From Flavobacteriaceae bacterium UBA1115 (GTDB taxonomy: Bacteria; Bacteroidota; Bacteroidia; Flavobacteriales; Flavobacteriaceae): DNA of 11,015 nt. Below, one piece after another: positions 1 through 7,575 of this stretch. Location: contig DCBE01000028.1 in the NCBI GenBank assembly GCA_002313325.1, forward strand, positions 29,482 through 40,496, given 5' to 3'. The notes beneath the pieces were generated by a model. The model searched no databases. It was not told the origin of the DNA and saw only the letters and a program-made list of their open reading frames with translations. The translations under genes and the position numbers were made by a program. The stretch's first letter is position 1; every line of letters starts with the position of its first letter.

Positions 1-492
1 GCTAGACCAGATATTTTAATTTTAGGAAAAGCACTTTCAGGTGGATTTTTTCCTGTTTCAGTAGTTTTAGCTGATAACGAAGTTATGATGTGTATTAAGC
101 CTGGTGAACACGGGTCTACTTTTGGAGGAAATCCAATTGCTGCAGCTGTGGCTATGGCAGCGCTTCGAGTTGTTCAAGACGAAGAGCTCGCATTAAATGC
201 TCGAAAACTTGGCAAGATTTTTAGAGATCAAATGAACAACTATATCCGATCAAGTTATATTGTGACTTTGGTACGTGGTAGGGGTCTACTTAATGCTATT
301 GTTATTAACGATAGCCCCGAAAGTGACACTGCGTGGAATATTTGTATGACTTTGAAAGATAATGGATTATTGGCTAAACCCACACATGGAAATATCATCC
401 GTTTTGCACCACCATTGGTGATAAACGAGAGTCAATTATTAGATTGTTCTAACATTATAATATCAACACTTAAAACTTACGAGCCAAAATAG
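1..492 (+). CDS. rocD: Ornithine aminotransferase, C-terminal part (5' end outside window)
   Basis: The frame is open from base 1 and encodes the last 163 residues of a class III PLP-dependent aminotransferase. The segment ILGKALSGG at visible residues 7-15 carries the lysine (residue 10, bases 28-30) that forms the Schiff base with PLP in this family. It is followed by the conserved HGSTFGGNPIAAA stretch and, near the C-terminus, by LLAKPTHGNIIRFAPPL, which is typical of ornithine aminotransferases (ornithine plus 2-oxoglutarate to glutamate semialdehyde, in arginine/proline metabolism). An internal ATG at 85 is not a plausible start because the conserved lysine lies before it. The cysteine desulfurase gene begins 4 bases after the stop, suggesting cotranscription. 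Acetylornithine aminotransferase is the main alternative; the C-terminal signature favours ornithine aminotransferase. Confidence 0.88.
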   Translation, partial: ARPDILILGKALSGGFFPVSVVLADNEVMMCIKPGEHGSTFGGNPIAAAVAMAALRVVQDEELALNARKLGKIFRDQMNNYIRSSYIVTLVRGRGLLNAIVINDSPESDTAWNICMTLKDNGLLAKPTHGNIIRFAPPLVINESQLLDCSNIIISTLKTYEPK

Positions 493-496
493 TTTT

Positions 497-1645
497 ATGG
501 ATTTGATATATTTTGATAACGCTGCGACTACTTCAATTTATCCTGAAGTAATCGAAGCCATGCGTGATACGCTACATGAAGACTTTGGTAATCCTTCTTC
601 TGTTCATGCGGCAGGGCGTTCTGCAAAAGCCAAGGTTGAGTCTGCACGAAAATATATCGCTAAGCAAATGGGTGTTTTACCCAAAGAAATCATTTTCACT
701 TCTGGAGGAACTGAGGGCGATAACACTGTGATGCATGCTGCTTCTCATCAATTGGGGATACGCCACTTCATAAGTTCTCCAATTGAACACCACGCAGTGC
801 TTCACATCCTAGAACATATGGCCAAGCAAGGTCAAATACATCTAGACTTGGTAAAAGTACTTCCCAGTGGTTTGCCCGACATGGACGATTTAAAGCGCTT
901 ATTGCGCAATAGTGATGAAAAGAAAATGGTGAGTCTAATGCACGTCAATAATGAGGTAGGGACCCTATTAGACCTTGAAGCTGTTGGGAACCTATGTCAC
1001 GCGCACAATGCTTTGTTTCATACAGACTCCGTTCAATCCATTGGACATTTTCCCTTGGATTTTGGTTCGCTTCCGGTAGACTTTGCTGTTGCTTCTGCAC
1101 ACAAATTTCACGGCCCCAAGGGCATTGGTTTTTCATACATAAAAAAAAATACGGGTTTAAGCGGTATAATTTTAGGTGGTTCGCAAGAACGTGGAATGCG
1201 TGCTGGTACAGAAGCCGTTCACAATATTGTTGGTATGGAAACAGCCTTTCACGTCTTATATCAACGCATGGAGGCGGATGCTTTGTATCTCAAGGAATTA
1301 AAAACTTATTGTCTCGATCAACTACAAGCCGCATTTCCTGGCACAACATTTAATGGTGCTTCTGGCGATATTAAAAAAAGCACTTATACAATTGTGAATG
1401 CCCGTTTGCCGATGGATGAGAAAAAAGCAAAACTCTTGGCTTTTAATCTTGATTTACAGGGGGTGTGTTGTTCCAAGGGTAGTGCTTGTCAGTCGGGTAG
1501 CGAAGGAGGTTCCCATGTGTTGCAAAACTTGCTATCTGCCGAACAAAACAAAGCGCCGTCTTTGCGTTTTTCTTTTTCGGCATACAACACTAAAAAAGAA
1601 ATTGACAGGCTTATTGCTATACTTGTTGACTACGCAAAAAGCTAA
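497..1645 (+). CDS. Cysteine desulfurase (NifS/IscS-like, class V aminotransferase fold)
   Basis: The 382-residue protein has the normal length for the family. It starts with the typical YFDNAATT motif (5-12). Other conserved elements are TSGGTEGDN (68-76), EHHAV (97-101) with the PLP-stacking histidine, NNEVGTL (151-157), the PLP lysine K203 in SAHKFHGPKG, RAGTE (235-239), and the active-site cysteine loop SKGSACQSG with C331 as the likely persulfide cysteine. Two further cysteines (C324, C325) precede the loop. It should convert cysteine to alanine and pass sulfur to Fe-S or thio-cofactor synthesis. No IscU/IscA or Suf genes are adjacent, so the sulfur acceptor cannot be read from context and I give no symbol. 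It follows the aminotransferase gene by 4 bases, and its TAA stop overlaps the TAG stop of the convergent receptor gene by 3 bases or fewer. Confidence 0.93.
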   Translation: MDLIYFDNAATTSIYPEVIEAMRDTLHEDFGNPSSVHAAGRSAKAKVESARKYIAKQMGVLPKEIIFTSGGTEGDNTVMHAASHQLGIRHFISSPIEHHAVLHILEHMAKQGQIHLDLVKVLPSGLPDMDDLKRLLRNSDEKKMVSLMHVNNEVGTLLDLEAVGNLCHAHNALFHTDSVQSIGHFPLDFGSLPVDFAVASAHKFHGPKGIGFSYIKKNTGLSGIILGGSQERGMRAGTEAVHNIVGMETAFHVLYQRMEADALYLKELKTYCLDQLQAAFPGTTFNGASGDIKKSTYTIVNARLPMDEKKAKLLAFNLDLQGVCCSKGSACQSGSEGGSHVLQNLLSAEQNKAPSLRFSFSAYNTKKEIDRLIAILVDYAKS

Positions 1646-4086
1646 AGTCTTGCTTTGATTTTTATATTGAATACACGTGGCGTCATATAATTGGCTACTG
1701 CGAGTTGACGCTGTGTATATACATCTCTTACCCAAGTATTGGTTATAGCATTTTGTACATTGAATAGGTTGAATATTTCAACCCCAACCTCAAGCTCTTC
1801 AAAAGCGCGAAAGGTATTTCTAAAGCGGGTATCGTCTTTTATCACATATAAAAAACCAATATCCGCACGCTTGTAGTTGCGCAATCTGTTTTGATAATTG
1901 TAAGCATCTGCGTAACTGGGCGAACCGCCTGGAAGGCCTGTGTTGTAAACCAAATTTAAGTTCATTTTTAAGAAAGGTAACCTTGGTACATAGTCTTGAA
2001 AGAGCATGGCAAATTTCAATCTTTGGTCGGTTGGTCTTGCAATATCACCGCGATTATTTTGATTCTCTACGGCTTTCAATAGCCCCACACTTACCCATGA
2101 CTCTGTGCCGGGAACAAACTCACCATTTAGCCGCAAATCCACGCCGTATACTTTTGCCTTGGTGTCATTGTTTGCAGCATATCGAATGCGGACGTTTTCC
2201 AAGGTATAGGGATTAACATCCCATAAGTATTTATAGAAGGCCGAAGCCCTAAAAACAAACGGTCTTTTCCAAAGTTGAAATGTTCGATCCTGACTTACTA
2301 CCGCATGTATGGATTGTTGTGGCTTTACGGATGGATTTATCTTCCCGTCAATACCTCTGAGTTCTTTGTAAAATGGCGCTTGTGTGTAATTTCCAACCGA
2401 CACTCGTGTTACCATATTGGGATTGTTTACAGGCTGAAAATTCAATTGAGCACGTGGACTAATAAACGTACTGCCAGAATTGCTAAAGTTTGATAGGTTC
2501 CAATGATGCAAACGAATTCCAGCCGATAACCATGCTATTTTTTTACCTATCAAAAAGCGGTTGTTATATTGGAGATACCCCGAAATTCTGTTTAGTGTAC
2601 TTTGTTGCGTGGCCCTAATGTTATTGAACAAGGTCAATGGACCATCGAATGGTTCATAGGGTTGGTTATTTTTAGCGACAATACTAGGTGGGCGTATGGA
2701 AAAGCCCGCAGAGTCTATTTTTTCCCATTCCACAATTCGATCACGTATATTTTCAGATTTTAGCGCCACACCCCACCGTAGCCCCTGTTTGTCTCGCTGA
2801 TGTTTCGCTGAAACACTAACGGATGTTATCAAAGCATCAAAATCGTTTCTTCCATGGGTGTGCTGACTACCAATGCCTTCCGCAAAGGAGATGTTCCCTA
2901 AGTCTTCCGAACCAATTTCCGTATTTGGTGTGCCAAGTAAATATTGTCCAATAATGTCAAAATACTCTTGTTCTTGGGTGTGATAAATTGAAGTTGTCAA
3001 TATATATTGATTGTTTTCAGATGGCTGATAAGTGGTTTTTAACGCACCCAAATAGGTTTGGAAAGTGTCTTGTTCACTGCCATCGTAATAAACCAATAGC
3101 GCACGTGGGTCACTAGCAGTTCCAAAATTTGTTTGCCTTGTTTTGGGGGCATAATTATATGTGTTTCTAGAAACAGCACCCAGAAATTGAAATTTTAGTT
3201 TTTCGTTTTTTCGATAGCTAATAAAAGACTGTAAATCGACAAATGAAGGCTGGTATTGCGCACTGGTTTCTTTTTGGTTTACAAGCAATTGGTTATCTCG
3301 ATAACGTGCGCCTACAATTGCCGACCACTTCTCCTTTGCGCTACCGTAGATTATGCCGCCTCCCAATAAACTAGCATCTACATTTAACTCTTTTTTTGTT
3401 GGTGTTTTATAAGTAATATCCAATACCGAGGAAAGCTTGTCGCCATAACGCGCTTCAAAGCCACCGGCCTTAAAAGATACTTGTTGAATGAGATCAGGAT
3501 TCAAAAAGCTTAAACCCTCTTGCTGCCCAGCGCGAATAAGTGTTGGTCTATACACTTCGATTCCATTTACGTAGACCAAATTTTCATCGTAATTACCCCC
3601 TCTAACCGCATATTGCGTACTGAGTTCATTGTTTGAATTTACCCCCGGTAGACTTAAAAGCAGGTTCTCAACGCCTGCATTTGCTCCAGGAATGCTACGT
3701 ATTGTTTCAGGGGATAATACGGTAACTCCGCTAATTTTTGTGGATTGATTTCCCATGACCACCACTTCGCCCATTTGTGCCCGTTTGGTATTCATAACAG
3801 GGTGGAGCTCTTGAACAGCATTGGGCTTTTGTTTAATGGTTATGACAACCTTTTCATGAGCAATATGCGAAAAGGTAATGACCAATTTATTTTCAGCTGG
3901 TATGTTTAATTGATAAAAGCCGTTTTCGTTTGTGATGGTACCAAAGCCCGTATTTGTGCTTACAGATACATAGGGAATGGGCTCCTGTCTTTCGTTGGTG
4001 ATGATACCTTGTAGGGTGGTGTTTTGTGCATGCAGCACGAAATGACAACTTAGGTAGTAAAGAAAAGCAAGCGCTAGTTTTTTCAT
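1642..4086 (-). CDS. TonB-dependent outer-membrane receptor with carboxypeptidase-regulatory-like domain
   Basis: The 814-residue protein starts with a signal peptide (about residues 1-20, ending HAQ). A carboxypeptidase-D-regulatory-like beta domain follows (about 21-105; LQGIITNERQEPIPYVSV and a GFYQLNIP segment). Next is a TonB plug domain (about 115-230) with ENLLLSLPGV, YAVRGGNYDENLVYVNGIEVY and FEARYGDKLSSVLDITY. The rest looks like a beta-barrel rich in alternating aromatic strands, ending in a short basic C-terminus (KIKARL) after the NIKI strand. Members import siderophores, glycans, peptides or other substrates across the outer membrane using TonB energy. No SusD partner is adjacent, so the substrate is unknown. 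The start codon overlaps the stop of the upstream metallopeptidase gene by ATGA, which indicates translational coupling. No separate promoter is needed or seen. Confidence 0.93.
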   Translation of the reverse strand: MKKLALAFLYYLSCHFVLHAQNTTLQGIITNERQEPIPYVSVSTNTGFGTITNENGFYQLNIPAENKLVITFSHIAHEKVVITIKQKPNAVQELHPVMNTKRAQMGEVVVMGNQSTKISGVTVLSPETIRSIPGANAGVENLLLSLPGVNSNNELSTQYAVRGGNYDENLVYVNGIEVYRPTLIRAGQQEGLSFLNPDLIQQVSFKAGGFEARYGDKLSSVLDITYKTPTKKELNVDASLLGGGIIYGSAKEKWSAIVGARYRDNQLLVNQKETSAQYQPSFVDLQSFISYRKNEKLKFQFLGAVSRNTYNYAPKTRQTNFGTASDPRALLVYYDGSEQDTFQTYLGALKTTYQPSENNQYILTTSIYHTQEQEYFDIIGQYLLGTPNTEIGSEDLGNISFAEGIGSQHTHGRNDFDALITSVSVSAKHQRDKQGLRWGVALKSENIRDRIVEWEKIDSAGFSIRPPSIVAKNNQPYEPFDGPLTLFNNIRATQQSTLNRISGYLQYNNRFLIGKKIAWLSAGIRLHHWNLSNFSNSGSTFISPRAQLNFQPVNNPNMVTRVSVGNYTQAPFYKELRGIDGKINPSVKPQQSIHAVVSQDRTFQLWKRPFVFRASAFYKYLWDVNPYTLENVRIRYAANNDTKAKVYGVDLRLNGEFVPGTESWVSVGLLKAVENQNNRGDIARPTDQRLKFAMLFQDYVPRLPFLKMNLNLVYNTGLPGGSPSYADAYNYQNRLRNYKRADIGFLYVIKDDTRFRNTFRAFEELEVGVEIFNLFNVQNAITNTWVRDVYTQRQLAVANYMTPRVFNIKIKARL

Positions 4087-5738
4087 TCTTTGCGATAAAA
4101 CGTTGTCTCAAATGTAGTGCTGTTGCCGACTTTATCCCAAACAATCAGCTTTAATTTGTGTTTTGTTTTTTTGAGTTTTATGGGATCTCTAAAACGAAAT
4201 ATGAGTTCTTTTCTCTTTTGTTCGTATTCAAACAGTATCCATTTTCCGTTTAAGAAGCCTTCATAGCGACTAACGCCAGCACCTATGTCATATATCGTAA
4301 ATCGGATGTCTTTCTCTAACGAAATCCAACGATCACTGATTTTTTTTTGATCTACAATCGTTGGAGGAATGCTGTCTGTCAACAGTGTTATGGATCCTGT
4401 TCCTTTTAGCTTAGCCGAAAACTGCCCTCTGTCATTCTTATTTGTTAAAAACCCCCAGCCCTTAATGCGCTTTAAGGCCAAATAAGCCCCTTTGGGTGTT
4501 TTTTCTTTTTCCAATGTTAGGCTGTATGGCTTCTCAAAATAAACGTAATCGTTAGAGATTTTGAGCGTGTCTACATCCATTTCAATATTTAATGGTGTGG
4601 GTTGGCTAAAGGTTTTTGCGTTTACATATATGCTGAAATCATGCAACTCAAACATATAGTCTCTTTTTGGATAAATCATTTTGCCGGGCAGTGGAGATTT
4701 TTTTGTCACCCAAACTTCTTCGGCTTTTCCTTCAATGGGCACTTGCAAATAGATGTTATTCCCCGCAATATCACTCAGTTTTATGGTGTAGGTCAACTGC
4801 GCTCCTGCTTCAACAACAACAAGCCCGTTGTTTGTGTAATTGGCAAAAGCCAATGGTGTTTCATGGGTATTAAATAGCTGTATTACCTTCTTTTTTGTTT
4901 CTATATATAATGGATAGTCAATCAACTTGTGCATTTCGCTGGTGTCGTCAAATGAGAGAGTGTCAAATTGAATTTCAAATAGTGGGGTACTGTTGATAGT
5001 GGCGTCAATTTCAAAAGCACCATTTTTAAAAAAAGTTCCATCCTGCCTGTCAAAGTGCTCAATACCAAAACCAATTGTTCCGATGGCTTTGATGGTGTCG
5101 GCAACATACACACTGTCATTTTTTTTGGAAATGGCCAATTGAATCTGCTCCTCGGACCTGTTGATCACGCCATCAACGGGATAGCCAATAAGCTGAACAA
5201 TAATGGGCCTACGCGTATCAGCAATATTGTCATTGGCAAGTAGTGGATTGAAAGGAATTTGGTTTGCAGTTGTTCTGAGTTCAAAATGTAGGTGGGGCCC
5301 AAAAGACGAACCTGTGTTCCCCGAATATCCAATAAGTGCACCTTTTTTAATGGGCATTTGGTCAGGTTTAGGATAAAATTCAATGGAGTAACTTTTTAGG
5401 CTGTATTGTTTTTTGCGAACGTGTGGGATAATATCGGGGCTGTATCGCTGCAGATGCGCATAAACACTTGTTACTCCGTTGGGATGATTGATGTATAATG
5501 CTTTTCCATATCTACCTTGTTGAATTTTAATACGCGAAATATATCCGTCTGCAACGGCACGTATTGGCAACCCTTGTTTTCCTTGGGTACGGATGTCAAT
5601 TCCTGCGTGGAAATGTGTCCCTCTGATCTCGGCAAAGGTTCCCGACAATTGCACGGGAATGTCAACGGGAGAGTGGTACTCCTGCGCATGAACAAGGCTT
5701 ATTGCCAATAAGGCATATAGTAAGATTGAGCGTTTCAT
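4083..5738 (-). CDS. M23 family (LytM-like) metallopeptidase, secreted
   Basis: The 551-residue protein has a signal peptide (1-19, ending VHAQ) and an N-terminal LytM/M23 domain (about 35-165). The zinc and catalytic residues are all present: H44 and D48 in HFHAGID, H95 in SVYAHLQ, and H149/H151 in GPHLHFEL. An insert of about 30 residues (about 105-135) splits the domain before the GYSGNTGSSFGPHLHF motif. The long C-terminal part (about 170-551) is beta-rich with no domain I can name. It probably acts in the periplasm on peptidoglycan cross-links, or serves as an envelope-attached hydrolase. The ATG at 5738 is supported by the signal peptide that directly follows. It is the first gene of a two-gene unit with the receptor (ATGA overlap) and is divergent from the coiled-coil/zapA unit, so two envelope or division functions share a 92-base promoter region. 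Confidence 0.92.
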   Translation of the reverse strand: MKRSILLYALLAISLVHAQEYHSPVDIPVQLSGTFAEIRGTHFHAGIDIRTQGKQGLPIRAVADGYISRIKIQQGRYGKALYINHPNGVTSVYAHLQRYSPDIIPHVRKKQYSLKSYSIEFYPKPDQMPIKKGALIGYSGNTGSSFGPHLHFELRTTANQIPFNPLLANDNIADTRRPIIVQLIGYPVDGVINRSEEQIQLAISKKNDSVYVADTIKAIGTIGFGIEHFDRQDGTFFKNGAFEIDATINSTPLFEIQFDTLSFDDTSEMHKLIDYPLYIETKKKVIQLFNTHETPLAFANYTNNGLVVVEAGAQLTYTIKLSDIAGNNIYLQVPIEGKAEEVWVTKKSPLPGKMIYPKRDYMFELHDFSIYVNAKTFSQPTPLNIEMDVDTLKISNDYVYFEKPYSLTLEKEKTPKGAYLALKRIKGWGFLTNKNDRGQFSAKLKGTGSITLLTDSIPPTIVDQKKISDRWISLEKDIRFTIYDIGAGVSRYEGFLNGKWILFEYEQKRKELIFRFRDPIKLKKTKHKLKLIVWDKVGNSTTFETTFYRKE

Positions 5739-5743
5739 GTTTT

Positions 5744-5751
5744 CAAAGGTA
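5744..5751 (-). promoter_or_regulatory. Candidate Bacteroidota -7 box (TACCTTTG) for the metallopeptidase-receptor unit
   Basis: On the minus strand the octamer TACCTTTG matches the Bacteroidota -7 consensus TAnnTTTG exactly. It ends only 5 bases before the metallopeptidase ATG, so transcription would begin at or next to the start codon and the mRNA would be nearly leaderless. A TTTG lies upstream (5765-5768), but the gap of 13 is shorter than the usual spacing to a -33 box. The call therefore rests on the -7 match and its position. Confidence 0.4.
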
Positions 5752-5782
5752 AAATATTATGATGCAAAATTGGGACTTCGAA

Positions 5783-5814
5783 TTTGTGAAATGTCAACAG
5801 CTTAGGTACATTTG
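5783..5814 (+). promoter_or_regulatory. Bacteroidota-type promoter for the coiled-coil/zapA operon
   Basis: TTTG (5783-5786) and TACATTTG (5807-5814) are separated by 20 bases, which fits the primary-sigma consensus of Bacteroidota (-33 TTTG, -7 TAnnTTTG). The expected transcription start is about 5820-5822, leaving a leader of roughly 10 bases before the ATG at 5831. AAAGGA at 5815-5820 would lie at or before the start site, so it probably does not act as a Shine-Dalgarno site. Confidence 0.65.
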
Positions 5815-5830
5815 AAAGGAAATAATATAA

Positions 5831-6133
5831 ATGGACAACTCCACCACTGCCGTTTTGGATCAATTAGAAAATCAGCTCCACGAGTTGGTTGAAAAAATGC
5901 GTCAATTGCAGCAATCGAAAGCCACTTTAGAAACCAGCTTGATTGAAGCCCAAGCTAAATTTCAGAAAAAGCAAAAAGATGCACAGGAGTGGAAAGAAAA
6001 ATACGAGGCCCTAAAAGTTGTTCAAGGCATGAAAACGGACAATACCGCAACTAAAAAACGCACCTTACATCACATAGATACGTTAATAAACGAAGTTGAC
6101 GCATGTATTGCACAAATTAAAATAGAGGACTGA
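5831..6133 (+). CDS. Small coiled-coil protein encoded upstream of zapA
   Basis: The 100-residue soluble protein has no signal peptide. Residues about 8-65 form a strong heptad-type coiled coil rich in Gln, Glu, Lys and Leu (LDQLENQLHELVEKMRQLQ and onwards). A linker rich in Thr and Lys follows, then a second short amphipathic helix (about 77-98, HHIDTLINEVDACIAQIKI). Its stop and the zapA start share one base (TGATG), so the two are translationally coupled. I cannot name the family. The size, coiled coil and coupling to zapA make a division-related, ZapB-like or FtsB-like role plausible, but this is inference from context only. Other flavobacterial genomes carry a similar short coiled-coil gene in this place, as far as I recall. 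Confidence 0.8.
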   Translation: MDNSTTAVLDQLENQLHELVEKMRQLQQSKATLETSLIEAQAKFQKKQKDAQEWKEKYEALKVVQGMKTDNTATKKRTLHHIDTLINEVDACIAQIKIED

Positions 6134-6417
6134 TGCAAAAAATTAAACTTTCTATTGCCGATAGGGTTTACCCACTAAGTGTTCCGGAAGGCGAAGAGGC
6201 CATTTTACGTGAAGCGGCAAAAAGCCTCAACGTAATGGTAGATCATTTTGAAAAAAACTATGCGGTAAAAGACAAACAAGACGTTCTGGCCATGTGTGCC
6301 CTTCAGGTTGCCGTACAGTCTAGTAAGGAAGCAGATGCCAATACGACATCGCAAAGTGATGTTCACAAAAAAATTGTACTTTTATCCAGATATTTAACGA
6401 AGCAATTTGCTTCCTAA
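6133..6417 (+). CDS. zapA: Cell division protein ZapA
   Basis: The 94-residue protein matches the ZapA family in length and layout. The N-terminal globular part begins KIKLSIADRVYPLSVPEGEEAILREAAKSLN, with the typical beta-beta-alpha pattern in which the protein binds FtsZ. The helical C-terminal part (about 45-94) includes DVLAMCALQVAVQ, the segment that forms the dimer coiled coil. ZapA promotes bundling of FtsZ filaments at the division ring. It follows the coiled-coil gene with a one-base overlap. A structured RNA lies 15 bases downstream, matching the classic zapA-ssrS arrangement known from other bacteria. Confidence 0.9.
   Translation: MQKIKLSIADRVYPLSVPEGEEAILREAAKSLNVMVDHFEKNYAVKDKQDVLAMCALQVAVQSSKEADANTTSQSDVHKKIVLLSRYLTKQFAS
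6399..6413. repeat. Perfect 15-base palindrome at the 3' end of zapA
   Basis: GAAGCAATTTGCTTC has fully complementary arms around a central T. It spans the last codons of zapA (KQFAS) and ends just before the stop codon. As RNA it could form a five-pair hairpin (GAAGC/GCTTC) with a five-base loop. It could limit read-through, protect the mRNA 3' end, or be a processing point before the downstream RNA. No T-run follows, so it is not a standard terminator. Confidence 0.45.
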
Positions 6418-6432
6418 ATACAATAAAATATT

Positions 6433-6598
6433 ACCCTACATCAGGTATATTTTTTGATAAACTCAACGCTAATTTAATTCGAAGAGGTGAGTTTTGGGTG
6501 GACAAGCAAGCCGTTCTAAACGGATCCTTAAACACGCAGTTAGCCTCAAACATTTTTAATTCGAGTTTATGCAAAACTTGCCAGGTGTAGGTTTTTTT
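6433..6598 (+). ncRNA. ssrS: Candidate 6S RNA (6S-Flavo type)
   Basis: Between zapA and the convergent membrane-protein gene lies a sequence of about 165 bases that folds into a long, interrupted rod. The closing stem pairs 6435-6442 with 6584-6591 and, after an A-A mismatch, 6444-6447 with 6579-6582. A second stem of eight perfect pairs joins 6457-6464 to 6563-6570. A large AU-rich central bubble follows (6465-6483 opposite 6548-6562), then a GAGG/CCTC stem (6484-6487 with 6544-6547) and an apical hairpin, CCGTT(CTA)AACGG (6511-6523). A T7 run (6592-6598) directly behind the closing stem looks like the terminator. 6S RNA mimics an open promoter and binds housekeeping RNA polymerase. Length, bubble architecture and position after zapA support the call. 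The 5' end is approximate, and I could not compare it with the family model. Confidence 0.72.
6579..6598 (+). terminator. 3' end of the 6S-like RNA: closing-stem arm plus T7 run
   Basis: The 3' arm of the closing stem (6579-6591) is followed at once by seven T residues (6592-6598). This is the arrangement of a factor-independent terminator in which the RNA's own closing stem serves as the hairpin. The T-run shares bases with the stop codon of the convergent membrane-protein gene (6597-6599). Confidence 0.6.
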
Positions 6599-7487
6599 AA
6601 TAACTGACCGGTAATTTATTCTTTTCAAATAGCTTGTGAATCCACAGAATAACAACCCCAAAGCCAACAGCTGATATAATAAGCAATATATTTTGTAGTC
6701 CGGAAACACTAAAGGATAACTTCACCAAAATGGTTGAGATTACAAAACCTGAATTGCGAATCACTTTGTTAAACTTATCGGTGTGTGCAAATGAAAACAA
6801 CACCAAAAGCACGTCTACTAAGATAAGCACAGTAAAGAAATCATCAAAAAACACAGCATTCACATCAAGCCCTGAAGTAATTCCCTGCCCAAATTCAGAT
6901 ACCTGTGACGCCCATTCAAATACATTGTAAAGAGCGATGATGACAAATGTTGGTACCAATAAAACAGCCAACGATTTTTTAAACTTAACAAAGCGGATTA
7001 GGTCTGGGCGGGTTTCAGTGAGTTTTAGCAGCTTTCGCACTCTAAACTTATTCATACTATAGAAGAAGTGAATAAGTAAAAACAAGACCACAGTGGCAAT
7101 GATGTCGTATATAAATTGAAGGTTTTCTGCACTTTCAAACCAGTTGCCATCCAAGGATATATTGGATAAATCTTTGTATAACCTTCGTATGACAATAAGC
7201 ATGATGATTTCGTATTGCTTACCAATATAGATGGTCATGGACTTCGGCAAATAATAAATTAGCAAATACACCTCATAGACAAGAATAAAAGAGAATGGTG
7301 TATAAATGGCCGAAATAGGGTTGGTAAACAACTCACCTGTAATGGCAATTCCAATAAGACCAAGGTCGTTTAGCGTGATTACTGCTAGGTGAAGCAAAAA
7401 GCTTATGATAGCAAGGTTTATGATAAATTTTTCGCTTAGCTTTTTGGTTTTTTCATCCAAAAGTTTCGCGTATAGCAGCTCGAACAT
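6597..7487 (-). CDS. Unknown polytopic inner-membrane protein
   Basis: I do not recognise the family of this 296-residue protein. It has about six to seven hydrophobic segments, at roughly 21-40, 58-80, 92-101, 125-143, 172-190, 215-233 and 264-284. Positively charged loops lie between them: KQYEIIMLIVIRRLYKDL near 90-106, and NKFRVRKLLK followed by RFVKFKK at 146-171. The N-terminal 20 residues are hydrophilic and amphipathic (KLLDEKTKKLSEK), suggesting a cytoplasmic N-terminus. There are no clear catalytic motifs. The gene stands alone between convergent and divergent neighbours, and its TAA stop overlaps the T-run of the 6S-like RNA. The leader contains TATATTGG on the minus strand (7513-7506), one mismatch from the -7 consensus, as a weak promoter candidate. 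Transport or ion conduction is conceivable but not shown. Confidence 0.82.
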   Translation of the reverse strand: MFELLYAKLLDEKTKKLSEKFIINLAIISFLLHLAVITLNDLGLIGIAITGELFTNPISAIYTPFSFILVYEVYLLIYYLPKSMTIYIGKQYEIIMLIVIRRLYKDLSNISLDGNWFESAENLQFIYDIIATVVLFLLIHFFYSMNKFRVRKLLKLTETRPDLIRFVKFKKSLAVLLVPTFVIIALYNVFEWASQVSEFGQGITSGLDVNAVFFDDFFTVLILVDVLLVLFSFAHTDKFNKVIRNSGFVISTILVKLSFSVSGLQNILLIISAVGFGVVILWIHKLFEKNKLPVSY

Positions 7488-7553
7488 CTAGTTAAAATTT
7501 GTCCAATATATAAATTTTGTTCCACTAATAAGCATCATTTCTGTGCCTTACTG

Positions 7554-7561
7554 TATATTTG
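7554..7561 (+). promoter_or_regulatory. Candidate -7 box (TATATTTG) for the cupin gene
   Basis: TATATTTG matches TAnnTTTG exactly and ends 14 bases before the ATG at 7576. The expected transcription start, about 7567, would leave a short leader. No good -33 TTTG lies at the usual distance. If this box is used, the in-frame GTG at 7543 cannot be the start, which helps fix the start at 7576. Confidence 0.4.
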
Positions 7562-7575
7562 ATACAAACGTAACA

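Noticed and set aside
994..1353. Alternative plus-strand frames inside the cysteine desulfurase gene
   Set aside because: They overlap a full-length enzyme with all catalytic motifs intact.
6431..6709. Minus-strand reading frame of 92 codons across the 6S-like RNA
   Set aside because: It overlaps the structured RNA and the better-supported membrane protein gene in another frame, and its composition is not protein-like.
7543..7575. N-terminal extension of the cupin gene from a GTG start
   Set aside because: The 11 extra residues do not look like part of the family, and an exact -7 box (7554-7561) overlaps them; ATG 7576 is the better start.
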